Part shown: piece after piece, positions 16,918-26,532 of the stretch | How positions within the stretch are numbered: the first letter of the stretch is position 1 | Layout: each line of letters opens with the position of its first letter | From: JACQFK01 sp964619955 | GTDB taxonomy: Bacteria; Planctomycetota; MHYJ01; JACPRB01 | DNA length: 64,000 nt | NCBI GenBank assembly: GCA_964619955.1 | Contig: CAZUJF010000004.1 | Span: 1-64,000 of the forward strand | Direction of reading: 5' to 3' | Program-made: the position numbers and the translations under genes | The notes under the pieces: generated by a model | Seen by the model: the letters and a program-made list of their open reading frames with translations, nothing else | What the model was told of the DNA's origin: nothing | Databases searched by the model: none

Positions 16918-17448
16918 ATGCCGCTCCCCGAAACCCTCACCGTCCGGCTCAGCAAGGGACTCGTCCGCATCGACGCGCAGCCTCCCGGCGGCTCCGAAGC
17001 GGAAGCGCTCGGCCCCCTCCGCCGCAGCCTCGTCCGCACGATCGCCCGACTGGATCCGGGGAACGCCGCCGTCGCGTGCGTCTTCCATTTCCGGCTCACG
17101 GGCGGCCGGCCGCTCCTCTTCCAGGGAACGAACGCGCTGCCGCTGGAACCCGACCGCCTCTCCCAACTCCTCCTCTCGATGGGGGTCGAACTGGACTTCG
17201 GCGAGGATCTCGACCTCGACGGCGGCGTCGCCGCCTGGCTGATCCGTCCCGAATTGAGCGCCACCGACACGAAACTTCGGCAGGCGGAGGACAAGCTCCG
17301 GGGCCTGCGCCTGATCCGGGACCGGGACGTGTCGCTGCTCCAGACCACGGAGACCCTCAAGATCCGGCTGCGCTCGCGCCTCACCCAGCTGGTGGGGGCG
17401 CTGCAGGCGGCCCAGGGCGACATCGACGCCAACGCCCCGGCCGCCTGA
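16918..17448 (+). CDS. Hypothetical protein
   Basis: A 176-residue soluble protein with no recognised family. The N-terminal half is beta-rich (LTVRLSKGLVRIDAQ, ACVFHFRLTGGRPLLF). Residues about 120-165 form a charged helical tail (LRQAEDKLRGLRLIRDRDV). It has an excellent ribosome-binding site (AGGAAAGGAG, 16901-16910) that fixes the ATG at 16918. It converges on the YgiQ gene with a 3-nt gap. Nothing in the context suggests a role. Confidence 0.65.
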   Translation: MPLPETLTVRLSKGLVRIDAQPPGGSEAEALGPLRRSLVRTIARLDPGNAAVACVFHFRLTGGRPLLFQGTNALPLEPDRLSQLLLSMGVELDFGEDLDLDGGVAAWLIRPELSATDTKLRQAEDKLRGLRLIRDRDVSLLQTTETLKIRLRSRLTQLVGALQAAQGDIDANAPAA

Positions 17449-17451
17449 GCG

Positions 17452-19566
<2,115 letters not shown>

Positions 19567-19634
19567 GGGTATAAAGCGCAATTTATCTCGCCCCTCCCCG
19601 GAGGTCAATGACGGTGTCCGGCGCCCCGATTTTC

Positions 19635-19663
19635 TTGCCATATATCTGAGATCTCAGTTAGAT
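19635..19663 (+). promoter_or_regulatory. Candidate promoter of the GntR operon
   Basis: TTGCCA (19635-19640, 5 of 6 to TTGACA), a 17-nt gap and TTAGAT (19658-19663). The spacer and -10 coincide with the AGATCTCAG repeats, as expected of an autoregulated promoter. Confidence 0.4.
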
Positions 19664-19668
19664 CTCAG
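19646..19668 (+). promoter_or_regulatory. GntR operator: palindrome plus direct repeat
   Basis: CTGAGATCTCAG (19646-19657) is a perfect 12-bp palindrome, and AGATCTCAG is repeated directly at 19649-19657 and 19660-19668 (11-bp period, one helical turn). The site lies 28 nt upstream of the GntR gene and between it and the divergent YgiQ gene. FadR/GntR proteins bind short palindromes, so autoregulation is likely and control of ygiQ possible. Confidence 0.6.
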
Positions 19669-19695
19669 ACGTAGAAGGATAGGACTATTCGGGAG

Positions 19696-20355
19696 ATGCA
19701 GAACGTGAGCCTCGCCGCCGGATCCCGCCGCCTGCTGGCCCACCGGGCCTACGATTCGCTCAAGGATTCCCTGCAGAAGGGCACCTTCGCGGCGGGCAGC
19801 CTGCTCTCGGAGCGGGTGCTGGAGCGCCGCCTCGGCATGAGCAAGACGCCCATCAAGGCCGCCCTCGTCCGGCTCGAGGAGGAGGGCTTCGTCACGATCT
19901 CCCCCCAGCAGGGCATCTTCGTGCGCGAGACCTCCGTGCGGGCCGTCTCGGACCTCTTCGATCTCCGCGAGGCCCTCGAGACCTGGGTGGTCCGCCGCCT
20001 CGCCCGCACGATCACCCCCGCCCAGCTGGAGCGCCTCGACCGGAACCTCAGGGCCCAGGAGAAGGCGGTGAAGGAGGACGACCTCGAGGCGACCACCGTG
20101 CTCGACGCCGAATTCCACACCCTGATCTGCTCCTTCGCCGACAACCTCGAGATCGAGCGCATCATGGTCCGCCTGCGCGACCAGCTGCACCGCCTCATCC
20201 TCAAGGTCCTGCACACGAACCACGAACGGCTCCGCCCCGGCTACCTCGAGCATCGCGGCATCGCCGCGGCGATCCGGCGCCATGACGGGGAACTCGCCGC
20301 GCGGCGGGTCGTCGACCATCTTCGCTACGGAAGGGACATCCTGACCCGCCGATGA
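19696..20355 (+). CDS. GntR-family regulator with FCD domain
   Basis: A 219-residue protein. A winged helix (about 15-80: AYDSLKDSLQKGTFAAGSLL, then RRLGMSKTPIKAALVRLEEE) is followed by an all-helical FCD ligand-binding domain (about 90-210) with the metal-site pattern D...H...H: AEFHTLIC near 137, then HRLI and YLEHRGI. FCD regulators usually sense small organic acids through a bound metal. The next gene, a PSD1 cytochrome, overlaps by 4 nt, so the regulator and the PSD1-DUF1501 module are co-transcribed and probably co-regulated. Confidence 0.9.
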   Translation: MQNVSLAAGSRRLLAHRAYDSLKDSLQKGTFAAGSLLSERVLERRLGMSKTPIKAALVRLEEEGFVTISPQQGIFVRETSVRAVSDLFDLREALETWVVRRLARTITPAQLERLDRNLRAQEKAVKEDDLEATTVLDAEFHTLICSFADNLEIERIMVRLRDQLHRLILKVLHTNHERLRPGYLEHRGIAAAIRRHDGELAARRVVDHLRYGRDILTRR

Positions 20356-22667
20356 GCCCCCTGCTCCACGTCCTGTTCCTGCTGGCCCAGGAGGATCTCG
20401 ACTTCTTCGAGACCCGCATCCGCCCGGTCCTCGTCGAGCACTGCTACTCCTGCCACAGCGCGAAGGCGGAGAAGCTCAAGGGCGGCCTCTACGCCGACAC
20501 GAAACAGGGCCTGCTCAAGGGCGGCGACAACGGACCCGCCCTGGTCCCCGGCGAGCCCGCCAAGTCCGCGATCCTCGCCGCGCTGCGCTGGGAGTCCGAG
20601 GACACGAAAATGCCGCCCAAGAAGCGGCTCTCCGCGGAGATCGTCCGCGACTTCGAGCACTGGATCCGCAAAGGTGCCGCCGATCCGCGCGACGGTTCCA
20701 TTCCGGCGGCCGCGGCGAAATCGAAGATCAACTGGGACGAGGCCCGGCGCTGGTGGGCCTTCCAGCCCGTCTCCGAACCCGCCCTGCCCGCCGTGCGGGA
20801 CGCCGCCTGGCCGCTCAACGCCGTCGACCGCTTCGTGCTGTCCAAACTGGAGGAGCGGGGCCTGCGGCCCAATCCCGACGCCGAGCGCCGCGCCTGGCTG
20901 CGCCGGGTCACGTACGACCTGATCGGGCTGCCCCCGACCCCCGAGGAGGCCGAGAGCTTCCTTGCCGACGCCTCGCCGGACGCCTTCGCCCGCGTCGTCG
21001 ACCGCCTGCTCGCCTCGCCCCGCTACGGCGAACGCTGGGGGCGCCACTGGCTGGACGTCGTCCGCTACGCCGACAGCGCGGGCGACAATTCCGACTTCCC
21101 CGTCCCGCAGCACTACCGCTACCGCGACTACGTCATCGCCGCGTTCAACAGCGACAAGCCCTATCCCCAGTTCGTCCGGGAGCAGCTCGCGGGCGACCTT
21201 CTGCCCGGGGCGGGGCACGAGCAGATCATCGCCACCGGGTATCTCGCGAACGCCCGGCGCTTCGGCTCCCGGGTCGACGACTACCCCTGGCACCTCACGA
21301 TCGAGGACACGATCGACAACCTGGGCCGGACCTTCCTCGGCTTCACGATCAACTGCACGCGCTGCCACGACCACAAGTTCGACCCCTTCACGAACGAGGA
21401 CTACTACGGCCTCTACGGATTCTTTTCGAGCACGCGCTATCCCTGGCCGGGCATCGAGCTGGAACAGCGGCAGCGCGATTTCGTGTCGCTCGCGGCGCCG
21501 GGCGTCGCGGAGGCGGCCCTCTCGGAGCGTGCGGCCGGACACAAGGCCATCGGAACGAAGATCAAGGAGCTCGAGGAGGCGAAGAAGACGGCGGACAAGG
21601 AGCGCGCCGCGGCGCTCGGCAAGGAGATCGAGCAGGCGAAGAAGGAGCAGAAGGACGCCGACCGGCGCCCGCTGCCCTACCCCACCGCCTACGCCGTGGC
21701 GGAGGGCCCCAAGGCGGGGAATGCGAAGGTCCAGATCAAGGGCGATCCGGCGCGGACCGGCGTCGAAGTCCCGCGGCGCTTCCCGACCATCCTCGGAGGC
21801 CGGACCCTGCCGGCGGACGTCCCCGGAAGCGGCCGCCTGCAACTGGCCGACTGGATCGTCGACCCCGCCAATCCGCTCAGCGCCCGGGTCATGGTCAACC
21901 GGATCTGGCACCATCATTTCGGACGCGGCATCGTGGCCACGCCGAGCGACTTCGGAAAACAGGGCCGCAAGCCCACGCATCCCGAACTGCTCGACCATCT
22001 GGCCCGGCGCTTCATCGAAAGCGGCGGCTCCGTCAAGGCGATGCACCGCCTGCTCTGCCTCTCGCGCGCCTACCGCGTGTCCACCGACGACGAAGCGCTC
22101 GCGCAGGCGGATCCCGCCAACGACCTGCTGGGACGTTATCCCCGGCGCCGCCTCGAGGCGGAGGCGATCCGGGACGCGCTGCTCGCCGTGGGCGGAGGCC
22201 TCGACCTGAGCCCGGCGGGACCGCATCCCTTCCCCGAATCGAGGGCTTGGGACTTCACGCAGCACAAGCCCTTCCTCGCGGTCTACGACCACGACCGCCG
22301 CAGCGTCTACCTCATGACCCAGCGCATCCGGCGGCATCCCTTCTTCGGGCTCTTCGACGGGGCGGACCCGAGCGCGTCCACGTCGGCGCGCATCACGTCC
22401 ACCACCCCGCTGCAGGCCCTCTACTTTCTCAACGACGAGTTCGTGCACAAACAGGCCCAGCGCTTTGCGTCCCGGCTCGAGGGCGACGAGGCCGCGCGCA
22501 TCGACCGGGCCTGGCGCCTGGCGCTGTCCCGTCCGCCCACGGACGAGGAGGCGGCCGGGGCGCGACGGTTCCTCTCCGAAATCCGCGCGGCCCAGGGCGA
22601 GGCCGCCGCCTGGCAGAGTCTCGCCCGGGTGATCTTCCGGCTGAACGAGTTCGTGTATCTGCGGTGA
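20352..22667 (+). CDS. PSD1 cytochrome c-domain protein (DUF1549-DUF1553)
   Basis: A 771-residue protein with a short leader (MSPLLHVLFLLAQ). The haem c motif CYSCHSAKAEKLKGGLY lies near 32, the planctomycete cytochrome PSD1 domain. DUF1549 follows (about 150-350: RRVTYDLIGLPPTPEE, GERWGRHWLDVVRYADS, NCTRCHDHKFDPF). A Lys/Glu coiled coil (about 390-440) separates it from DUF1553 (about 500-750: ANPLSARVMVNRIW). A second CxxCH (CTRCH) sits in DUF1549. It is paired with DUF1501 downstream, the standard arrangement. The module is presumed extracytoplasmic. Confidence 0.9.
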   Translation: MSPLLHVLFLLAQEDLDFFETRIRPVLVEHCYSCHSAKAEKLKGGLYADTKQGLLKGGDNGPALVPGEPAKSAILAALRWESEDTKMPPKKRLSAEIVRDFEHWIRKGAADPRDGSIPAAAAKSKINWDEARRWWAFQPVSEPALPAVRDAAWPLNAVDRFVLSKLEERGLRPNPDAERRAWLRRVTYDLIGLPPTPEEAESFLADASPDAFARVVDRLLASPRYGERWGRHWLDVVRYADSAGDNSDFPVPQHYRYRDYVIAAFNSDKPYPQFVREQLAGDLLPGAGHEQIIATGYLANARRFGSRVDDYPWHLTIEDTIDNLGRTFLGFTINCTRCHDHKFDPFTNEDYYGLYGFFSSTRYPWPGIELEQRQRDFVSLAAPGVAEAALSERAAGHKAIGTKIKELEEAKKTADKERAAALGKEIEQAKKEQKDADRRPLPYPTAYAVAEGPKAGNAKVQIKGDPARTGVEVPRRFPTILGGRTLPADVPGSGRLQLADWIVDPANPLSARVMVNRIWHHHFGRGIVATPSDFGKQGRKPTHPELLDHLARRFIESGGSVKAMHRLLCLSRAYRVSTDDEALAQADPANDLLGRYPRRRLEAEAIRDALLAVGGGLDLSPAGPHPFPESRAWDFTQHKPFLAVYDHDRRSVYLMTQRIRRHPFFGLFDGADPSASTSARITSTTPLQALYFLNDEFVHKQAQRFASRLEGDEAARIDRAWRLALSRPPTDEEAAGARRFLSEIRAAQGEAAAWQSLARVIFRLNEFVYLR

Positions 22668-22671
22668 AACG

Positions 22672-24060
22672 ATGATCGACGGCTCCCGGCGCCAGATGCT
22701 CCGCTCCCTCGCGGGGGGCTCGCTGCTGCTGCCCGGCCTCATCTCCGGGCTCCTGGCCGACGAGGATCGAGGGGCGCTCGCCCGCAACCCGCTCGCGCCG
22801 AAACCGTCCCACTTCCCCGCGCGCGCCAAGCGCGTCATCTTCCTCTTCGCGACGGGCGGGGTCTCGCAGCTGGACACCTTCGATTACAAGCCGCAGCTCT
22901 TCAAGGACGACGGAAAGACGCACCTGGTCGCCGGCGGCGGGCTCTCCCGCGACCGGCGCAAGCTGCTGCGCCCGCTCTGGCCCTTCCGCCCCGGCGGCCG
23001 CTGCGGCACGATGATCAGCGACCTCTTCCCCAACATCCGGGACTGCGCCGACGACCTCTGCGTCATCAACTCGATGAAGTCCGACGACAACGAGCACTAC
23101 CAGGCCACGCTCGCGATCCACACGGGGAGCTTCTTCTTCTCCCGTCCCAGCATCGGCTCCTGGCTGAGCTACGGCCTGGGGACGATGAACCAGAACCTGC
23201 CGAGTTTTATGGTCCTGGCCCCCGCGCTGCCGTACGCGGGCACGCAGGTCTTCGCGAACGACTTCCTGCCGGCCTACCACCAGGGTACGCGGGTGGTGCC
23301 GGGACCCGATCCGATCCCCGACCTGGCGCGGCGCTCGCAGGAGCCCGGGCTGCAGGAGCGGGAGCTCGGCCTCGCCCGGGCGCTGGACGCGCGTCATCTC
23401 AAGGACAACGGCCGCGACTCCAATCTCGCGGCGCGGGTGCAGTCCTTCGAGACCGCCTTCCACATGCAGACGGAGGCGCCGGACGCCTTCGATCTCGCCC
23501 GGGAGAGCGACGAGACGCTCGCGCTCTACGGCCTGAAGCGGGGGCAGACCGTCGGCTTCGGCTGGCAGTGCCTCGTGGCGCGGCGCCTGGCGGAGCGCGG
23601 GGTGCGCTTCATCGAGCTCATCGACCAGGGCTCCTCCAACAACTGGGACCAGCACGACAACATGCCGCAGCACGAGAAGCTCGCGAAGCAGGTCGACCGC
23701 CCCATTGCCGGGCTGCTGCAGGACCTGAAGCGCCGGGGCATGCTGGAGGACACGCTCGTGGTGTGGACGACGGAGTTCGGCCGCACGCCGGGCGAGGACG
23801 GCCCGCGCGGGCGCGGCCATCACGGGGCGTGTTTCTCCTCATGGATCGCGGGGGGCGGCGCGCGGGGCGGGAGCGTCTACGGGAAGACGGACGAGATCTC
23901 GTCGAAGGTCGCGGAGAACCAGGTCCACGTGCACGACTTCCACGCCACGCTGCTGCACCTGATGGGCATCGAGCACACGAAGCTGACCTACCGGCATGCG
24001 GGGCGCGACTTCCGTCTGACGGACGTGCACGGCAACGTCCTGCACGACCTGATCGCCTAG
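22672..24060 (+). CDS. Tat-exported DUF1501 protein
   Basis: A 462-residue DUF1501 protein of the alkaline-phosphatase superfamily. The leader DGSRRQMLRSLAGGSLLL is of twin-arginine type. Core segments are KRVIFLFATGGVSQLDTFDY, MISDLFPNIRDCADDLCVI, NNWDQHDN (metal-type His/Asp), LVVWTTEFGRTPGEDG, and the tail LTDVHGNVLHDLIA. It begins 5 nt after the PSD1 gene and shares a CTAG stop with the convergent zinc-ribbon gene. Family members accompany PSD1 cytochromes throughout Planctomycetota; their chemistry is not established. Confidence 0.92.
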   Translation: MIDGSRRQMLRSLAGGSLLLPGLISGLLADEDRGALARNPLAPKPSHFPARAKRVIFLFATGGVSQLDTFDYKPQLFKDDGKTHLVAGGGLSRDRRKLLRPLWPFRPGGRCGTMISDLFPNIRDCADDLCVINSMKSDDNEHYQATLAIHTGSFFFSRPSIGSWLSYGLGTMNQNLPSFMVLAPALPYAGTQVFANDFLPAYHQGTRVVPGPDPIPDLARRSQEPGLQERELGLARALDARHLKDNGRDSNLAARVQSFETAFHMQTEAPDAFDLARESDETLALYGLKRGQTVGFGWQCLVARRLAERGVRFIELIDQGSSNNWDQHDNMPQHEKLAKQVDRPIAGLLQDLKRRGMLEDTLVVWTTEFGRTPGEDGPRGRGHHGACFSSWIAGGGARGGSVYGKTDEISSKVAENQVHVHDFHATLLHLMGIEHTKLTYRHAGRDFRLTDVHGNVLHDLIA

Positions 24061-24500
24061 GCGCGGCCGTCGGTGTCGGAGAGCCGGCGGACCTTGTCGC
24101 GGATGTCCTCCTCCTGTTCCTGGACGAACTTCCCGAAGGTGTCCTCCCAGGTCTTGAGCAGGTTGAGGATCTGGCGGAAGCAGGCGGAGGCGGTGATGCG
24201 CTGGAGTTCCGCGACGGCGCGGGAGACCTCCATCTTGTCGGGCGCCTTCTTGGATTTCGAGGCGCGCTTGTAGAAGCCGGTGAGGATCATCTCCAGGATC
24301 TCGGGCGGGAGGAAGCCGGCGAGTTCGTGTCCCAGGCGGCGGAGCCGGGCGAGTTCCTCGGGTTTCAAATCGCGGCCGTAGTCCGAGGCCTGGCTGACGA
24401 AGCATTTCGAGCAGAACCAGGAGCCCCAGAGGTCGACGCCCTCGCGGGGGTCGAGCGAGGCGCCGCAGGCGCTGCAGGAACGCGAATCTCGGATCGCCAT
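24057..24500 (-). CDS. Zinc-ribbon protein with helical tail
   Basis: A 147-residue protein. CSACG (about 9) and CSKC (about 31) form a CxxC...CxxC zinc ribbon. The rest (about 45-147) is helical and charged, with a possible coiled coil at the end. Function unknown. The ATG at 24500 is supported by TATACT 8 nt upstream and the lack of any conserved sequence further up; an open frame extends upstream but is low-complexity. Its stop lies within the stop of the DUF1501 gene. Confidence 0.6.
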   Translation of the reverse strand: MAIRDSRSCSACGASLDPREGVDLWGSWFCSKCFVSQASDYGRDLKPEELARLRRLGHELAGFLPPEILEMILTGFYKRASKSKKAPDKMEVSRAVAELQRITASACFRQILNLLKTWEDTFGKFVQEQEEDIRDKVRRLSDTDGRA

Positions 24501-24508
24501 GGGGCGGG

Positions 24509-24514
24509 AGTATA
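24509..24514 (-). promoter_or_regulatory. -10-like box TATACT before ATG
   Basis: On the minus strand TATACT ends 8 nt before the ATG of the zinc-ribbon gene, with only C-rich sequence and no Shine-Dalgarno between. This is consistent with a leaderless transcript. Confidence 0.4.
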
Positions 24515-24608
24515 CGGCAGGCGCCGAATGGACACCAGAACTCCCGCGGGTAAGGTATGATTCAATCGGTTGGAGCCGGCGGAGGGATCTATCCGGGAGG
24601 AGGAACCC

Positions 24609-24999
24609 ATGCGGCTCTGGACGGCAGTTCTCGTCATCGCCCTGGCGGCCGGCTGCGGCAAGTACGTGCCCGCCCCGGAGGTTCCGGAGACCCGGAAGAT
24701 CCTGAAGAGCGTCAGTGTGGCCCTCGAGCACTTCAAGAAGGACCACCGCAAATTCCCCGCGAAGCTGGAGGATCTGCAGACCCGCCCCCCCCTACGTGGA
24801 CGCCAAGAAGTGGCCGGAGGGGGGCTATCTGAAGAAGATCCCGAAGGACGCCTGGGGCAACGCCCTGATCTACCAGGCGCCGGGCACGGGGGGCCTGCCC
24901 TACGATCTCGTTTCCACGGGCGAAGACGGCCTGCCCGGGGGCGAGAAGGACGCCCAGGACCTCTCCCTGGAGCCCAAGAGCCTCCCCAAGAAGAAGTAG
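24609..24999 (+). CDS. GspG-like lipoprotein, frameshifted at a C8 run
   Basis: The leader LWTAVLVIALAAGC ends in a lipobox (LAAGC), so the product would be an outer-surface lipoprotein. What follows is the C-terminal pseudopilin domain of GspG: LEHFKKDHRKFPAKLEDLQ, then YVDAKKWPEGGYLKKIPKDA, WGNALIYQAPG and DLVSTGEDGLPGG. The two halves are in different frames; the switch falls in eight C residues at 24785-24792. Removing one C gives a continuous protein of about 130 residues ending at 24999. This could be an assembly error, a decayed gene or slippage-controlled expression. A good ribosome-binding site (GGGAGGAGG) precedes ATG 24609. It is unusual in replacing the pilin helix with a lipobox. 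Confidence 0.7.
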
Positions 25000-25002
25000 C
25001 CC

Positions 25003-25068
25003 CAACAAAACAGCCCGTCTGCTTTGTTGCCTTCCGAAGGGCAACAAAGCAGACGGGCTGTTTTGTTG
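25003..25068. repeat. Long dispersed palindrome, copy 1 (29-bp perfect stem)
   Basis: The left arm 25003-25031 and the right arm 25040-25068 are perfect complements over 29 bp, with an 8-nt loop TTCCGAAG. The core CCCGTCTGCTTTGTTGCC and its complement recur at 33.8 kb. The element starts 3 nt after the stop codon of the GspG-like gene. In RNA it would be a very stable hairpin; no clean U-tract follows. It may be a REP-like or miniature mobile element. Confidence 0.8.
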
Positions 25069-25167
25069 AGTGCCGATTCGGTTCATTTTGACGTAATCGA
25101 CCCCAGGGAGGGGACGGGCCGTGTAGTATTGACTGGAGCGGGACGCAGAGGCAACGAGGGGCATCGA

Positions 25168-26532
25168 ATGCTGCGCGTCGACAACGGCGGTTCCTGCGGC
25201 TATTGCGACGGGCTGCCCCGACGCAGCTTCCTCCAGCTCGGCCTCGCCGGGCTCGCCTCCGTCGGGCTCCCCCAACTCTTCCAGGCCCGCGACGCCTCCG
25301 CCAGGACCGGACTCGCCCCCAAGGACACCCGCGTCATCCTCGTCTGGCTCGACGGCGGCCCCAGCCACCTCGACCTCTGGGACATGAAACCCGAGGCCCC
25401 CGCCGAATACCGCGGCCTGTGGCGCCCCATCCCCACCAACGTCGCCGGCATGCAGGTCAGCGAACTCTTCCCCCGGCAGGCCCGCGTCGCGGACAAGTTC
25501 TCCATCGTGCGTTCGATGCACCATGACGACGGCGATCACTTCGGCGGCGCGCACCGCCTCCTGACCGGCCGCGCCGGCGCGAGCGGCGCCGACACCTCGG
25601 GCAAGTATCCGAGCATCGGCTCCATCATCGCCAAGACCGCCGGGGCCCGCACGAAGGGCATGATCCCCTACTCGGCCATCCCCCACGCCTCCTCCGTCGG
25701 GATCCGGCCCGGCTACTTCGGCGCCAACTACCTCGGCCAGCACAACGACCCCTTCGAGACCGAGGGCGACCCCAACTCCAAGGAGTTCAAGGTCCGCAAC
25801 CTCATGCTCCAGGGCGGACTCACGATCGAGCGCCTCGACAACCGGCGCGGCCTGCTCAAGAATTTCGACAATCTCCAGCGCGAGGTCGACGCCAGCGGCA
25901 TGTTCGAGTCCATGGGCCACTTCGAGAAGCAGGCCTACGAACTCGTCACCAGCGCCGCGGTCCGCGACGCCTTCGACCTGTCCAAGGAACCCGACGCCCT
26001 CCGCGACCGCTACGGCCGCAACTCCTGGGGCCAGTCCGTGCTCCTCAGCCGCCGCCTCGCCCAGGCCGGCGTGACGTTCAACACGGTCCACATGGGCGGC
26101 TGGGACCACCATTGGGACCTCAAGGCGGGCATGGAGAACTACCTGCCGCGCCTCGACCAGGCCCTCGGCGCCCTCTTCGAGGACCTCGCCGCGAGCGGCC
26201 TCTGGGAGAAGACCCTCGTCATCGTCATGGGCGAATTCAGCCGCACGCCGCGCATGAACGACGGCAGCGGCAAGGGCACGCCGGGCCGCGACCACTGGGG
26301 CGGCGCGATGTCGATCCTGATGGGCGGCGGCGGCATCCAGGGCGGCCGCATCGTCGGCGCCACCGACGCGAAGGGCGAATACCCGAAGGAACGGCCGCTC
26401 GTCCCGCAGGACCTGCACGCCACGATCTACCACTGTCTCGGGATCGATCCGGCGCCGCTGTCCTTCCTGAACCACCAGGGCCGCCCCGTCCCCGCCATCG
26501 ACGAGGGCTCGGTGATCCGGGAACTGCTTTAG
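25168..26532 (+). CDS. Tat-exported DUF1501 protein
   Basis: A 454-residue DUF1501 protein. An N-terminal Cys-Gly segment (GGSCGYCDG) precedes a twin-arginine leader LPRRSFLQLGLAGLASVGL. Conserved stretches are TRVILVWLDGGPSHLDLWDM, VRSMHHDDGDHFGGAHRLL, GGWDHHWDLK and VIVMGEFSRTPRMNDGSGKG, with metal-ligand-type His/Asp. The ATG at 25168 is preferred, with GAGGGG upstream. It stands alone downstream of the palindrome and converges on another DUF1501 gene with stops sharing TTAG (26529-26532). Its PSD1 partner is not adjacent. Confidence 0.9.
   Translation: MLRVDNGGSCGYCDGLPRRSFLQLGLAGLASVGLPQLFQARDASARTGLAPKDTRVILVWLDGGPSHLDLWDMKPEAPAEYRGLWRPIPTNVAGMQVSELFPRQARVADKFSIVRSMHHDDGDHFGGAHRLLTGRAGASGADTSGKYPSIGSIIAKTAGARTKGMIPYSAIPHASSVGIRPGYFGANYLGQHNDPFETEGDPNSKEFKVRNLMLQGGLTIERLDNRRGLLKNFDNLQREVDASGMFESMGHFEKQAYELVTSAAVRDAFDLSKEPDALRDRYGRNSWGQSVLLSRRLAQAGVTFNTVHMGGWDHHWDLKAGMENYLPRLDQALGALFEDLAASGLWEKTLVIVMGEFSRTPRMNDGSGKGTPGRDHWGGAMSILMGGGGIQGGRIVGATDAKGEYPKERPLVPQDLHATIYHCLGIDPAPLSFLNHQGRPVPAIDEGSVIRELL

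Noticed and set aside
19567..19641. Upstream ATG for YgiQ adding 25 residues
   Set aside because: The extra residues are not family-like, and the ATG lies next to the GntR operator with no ribosome-binding site.
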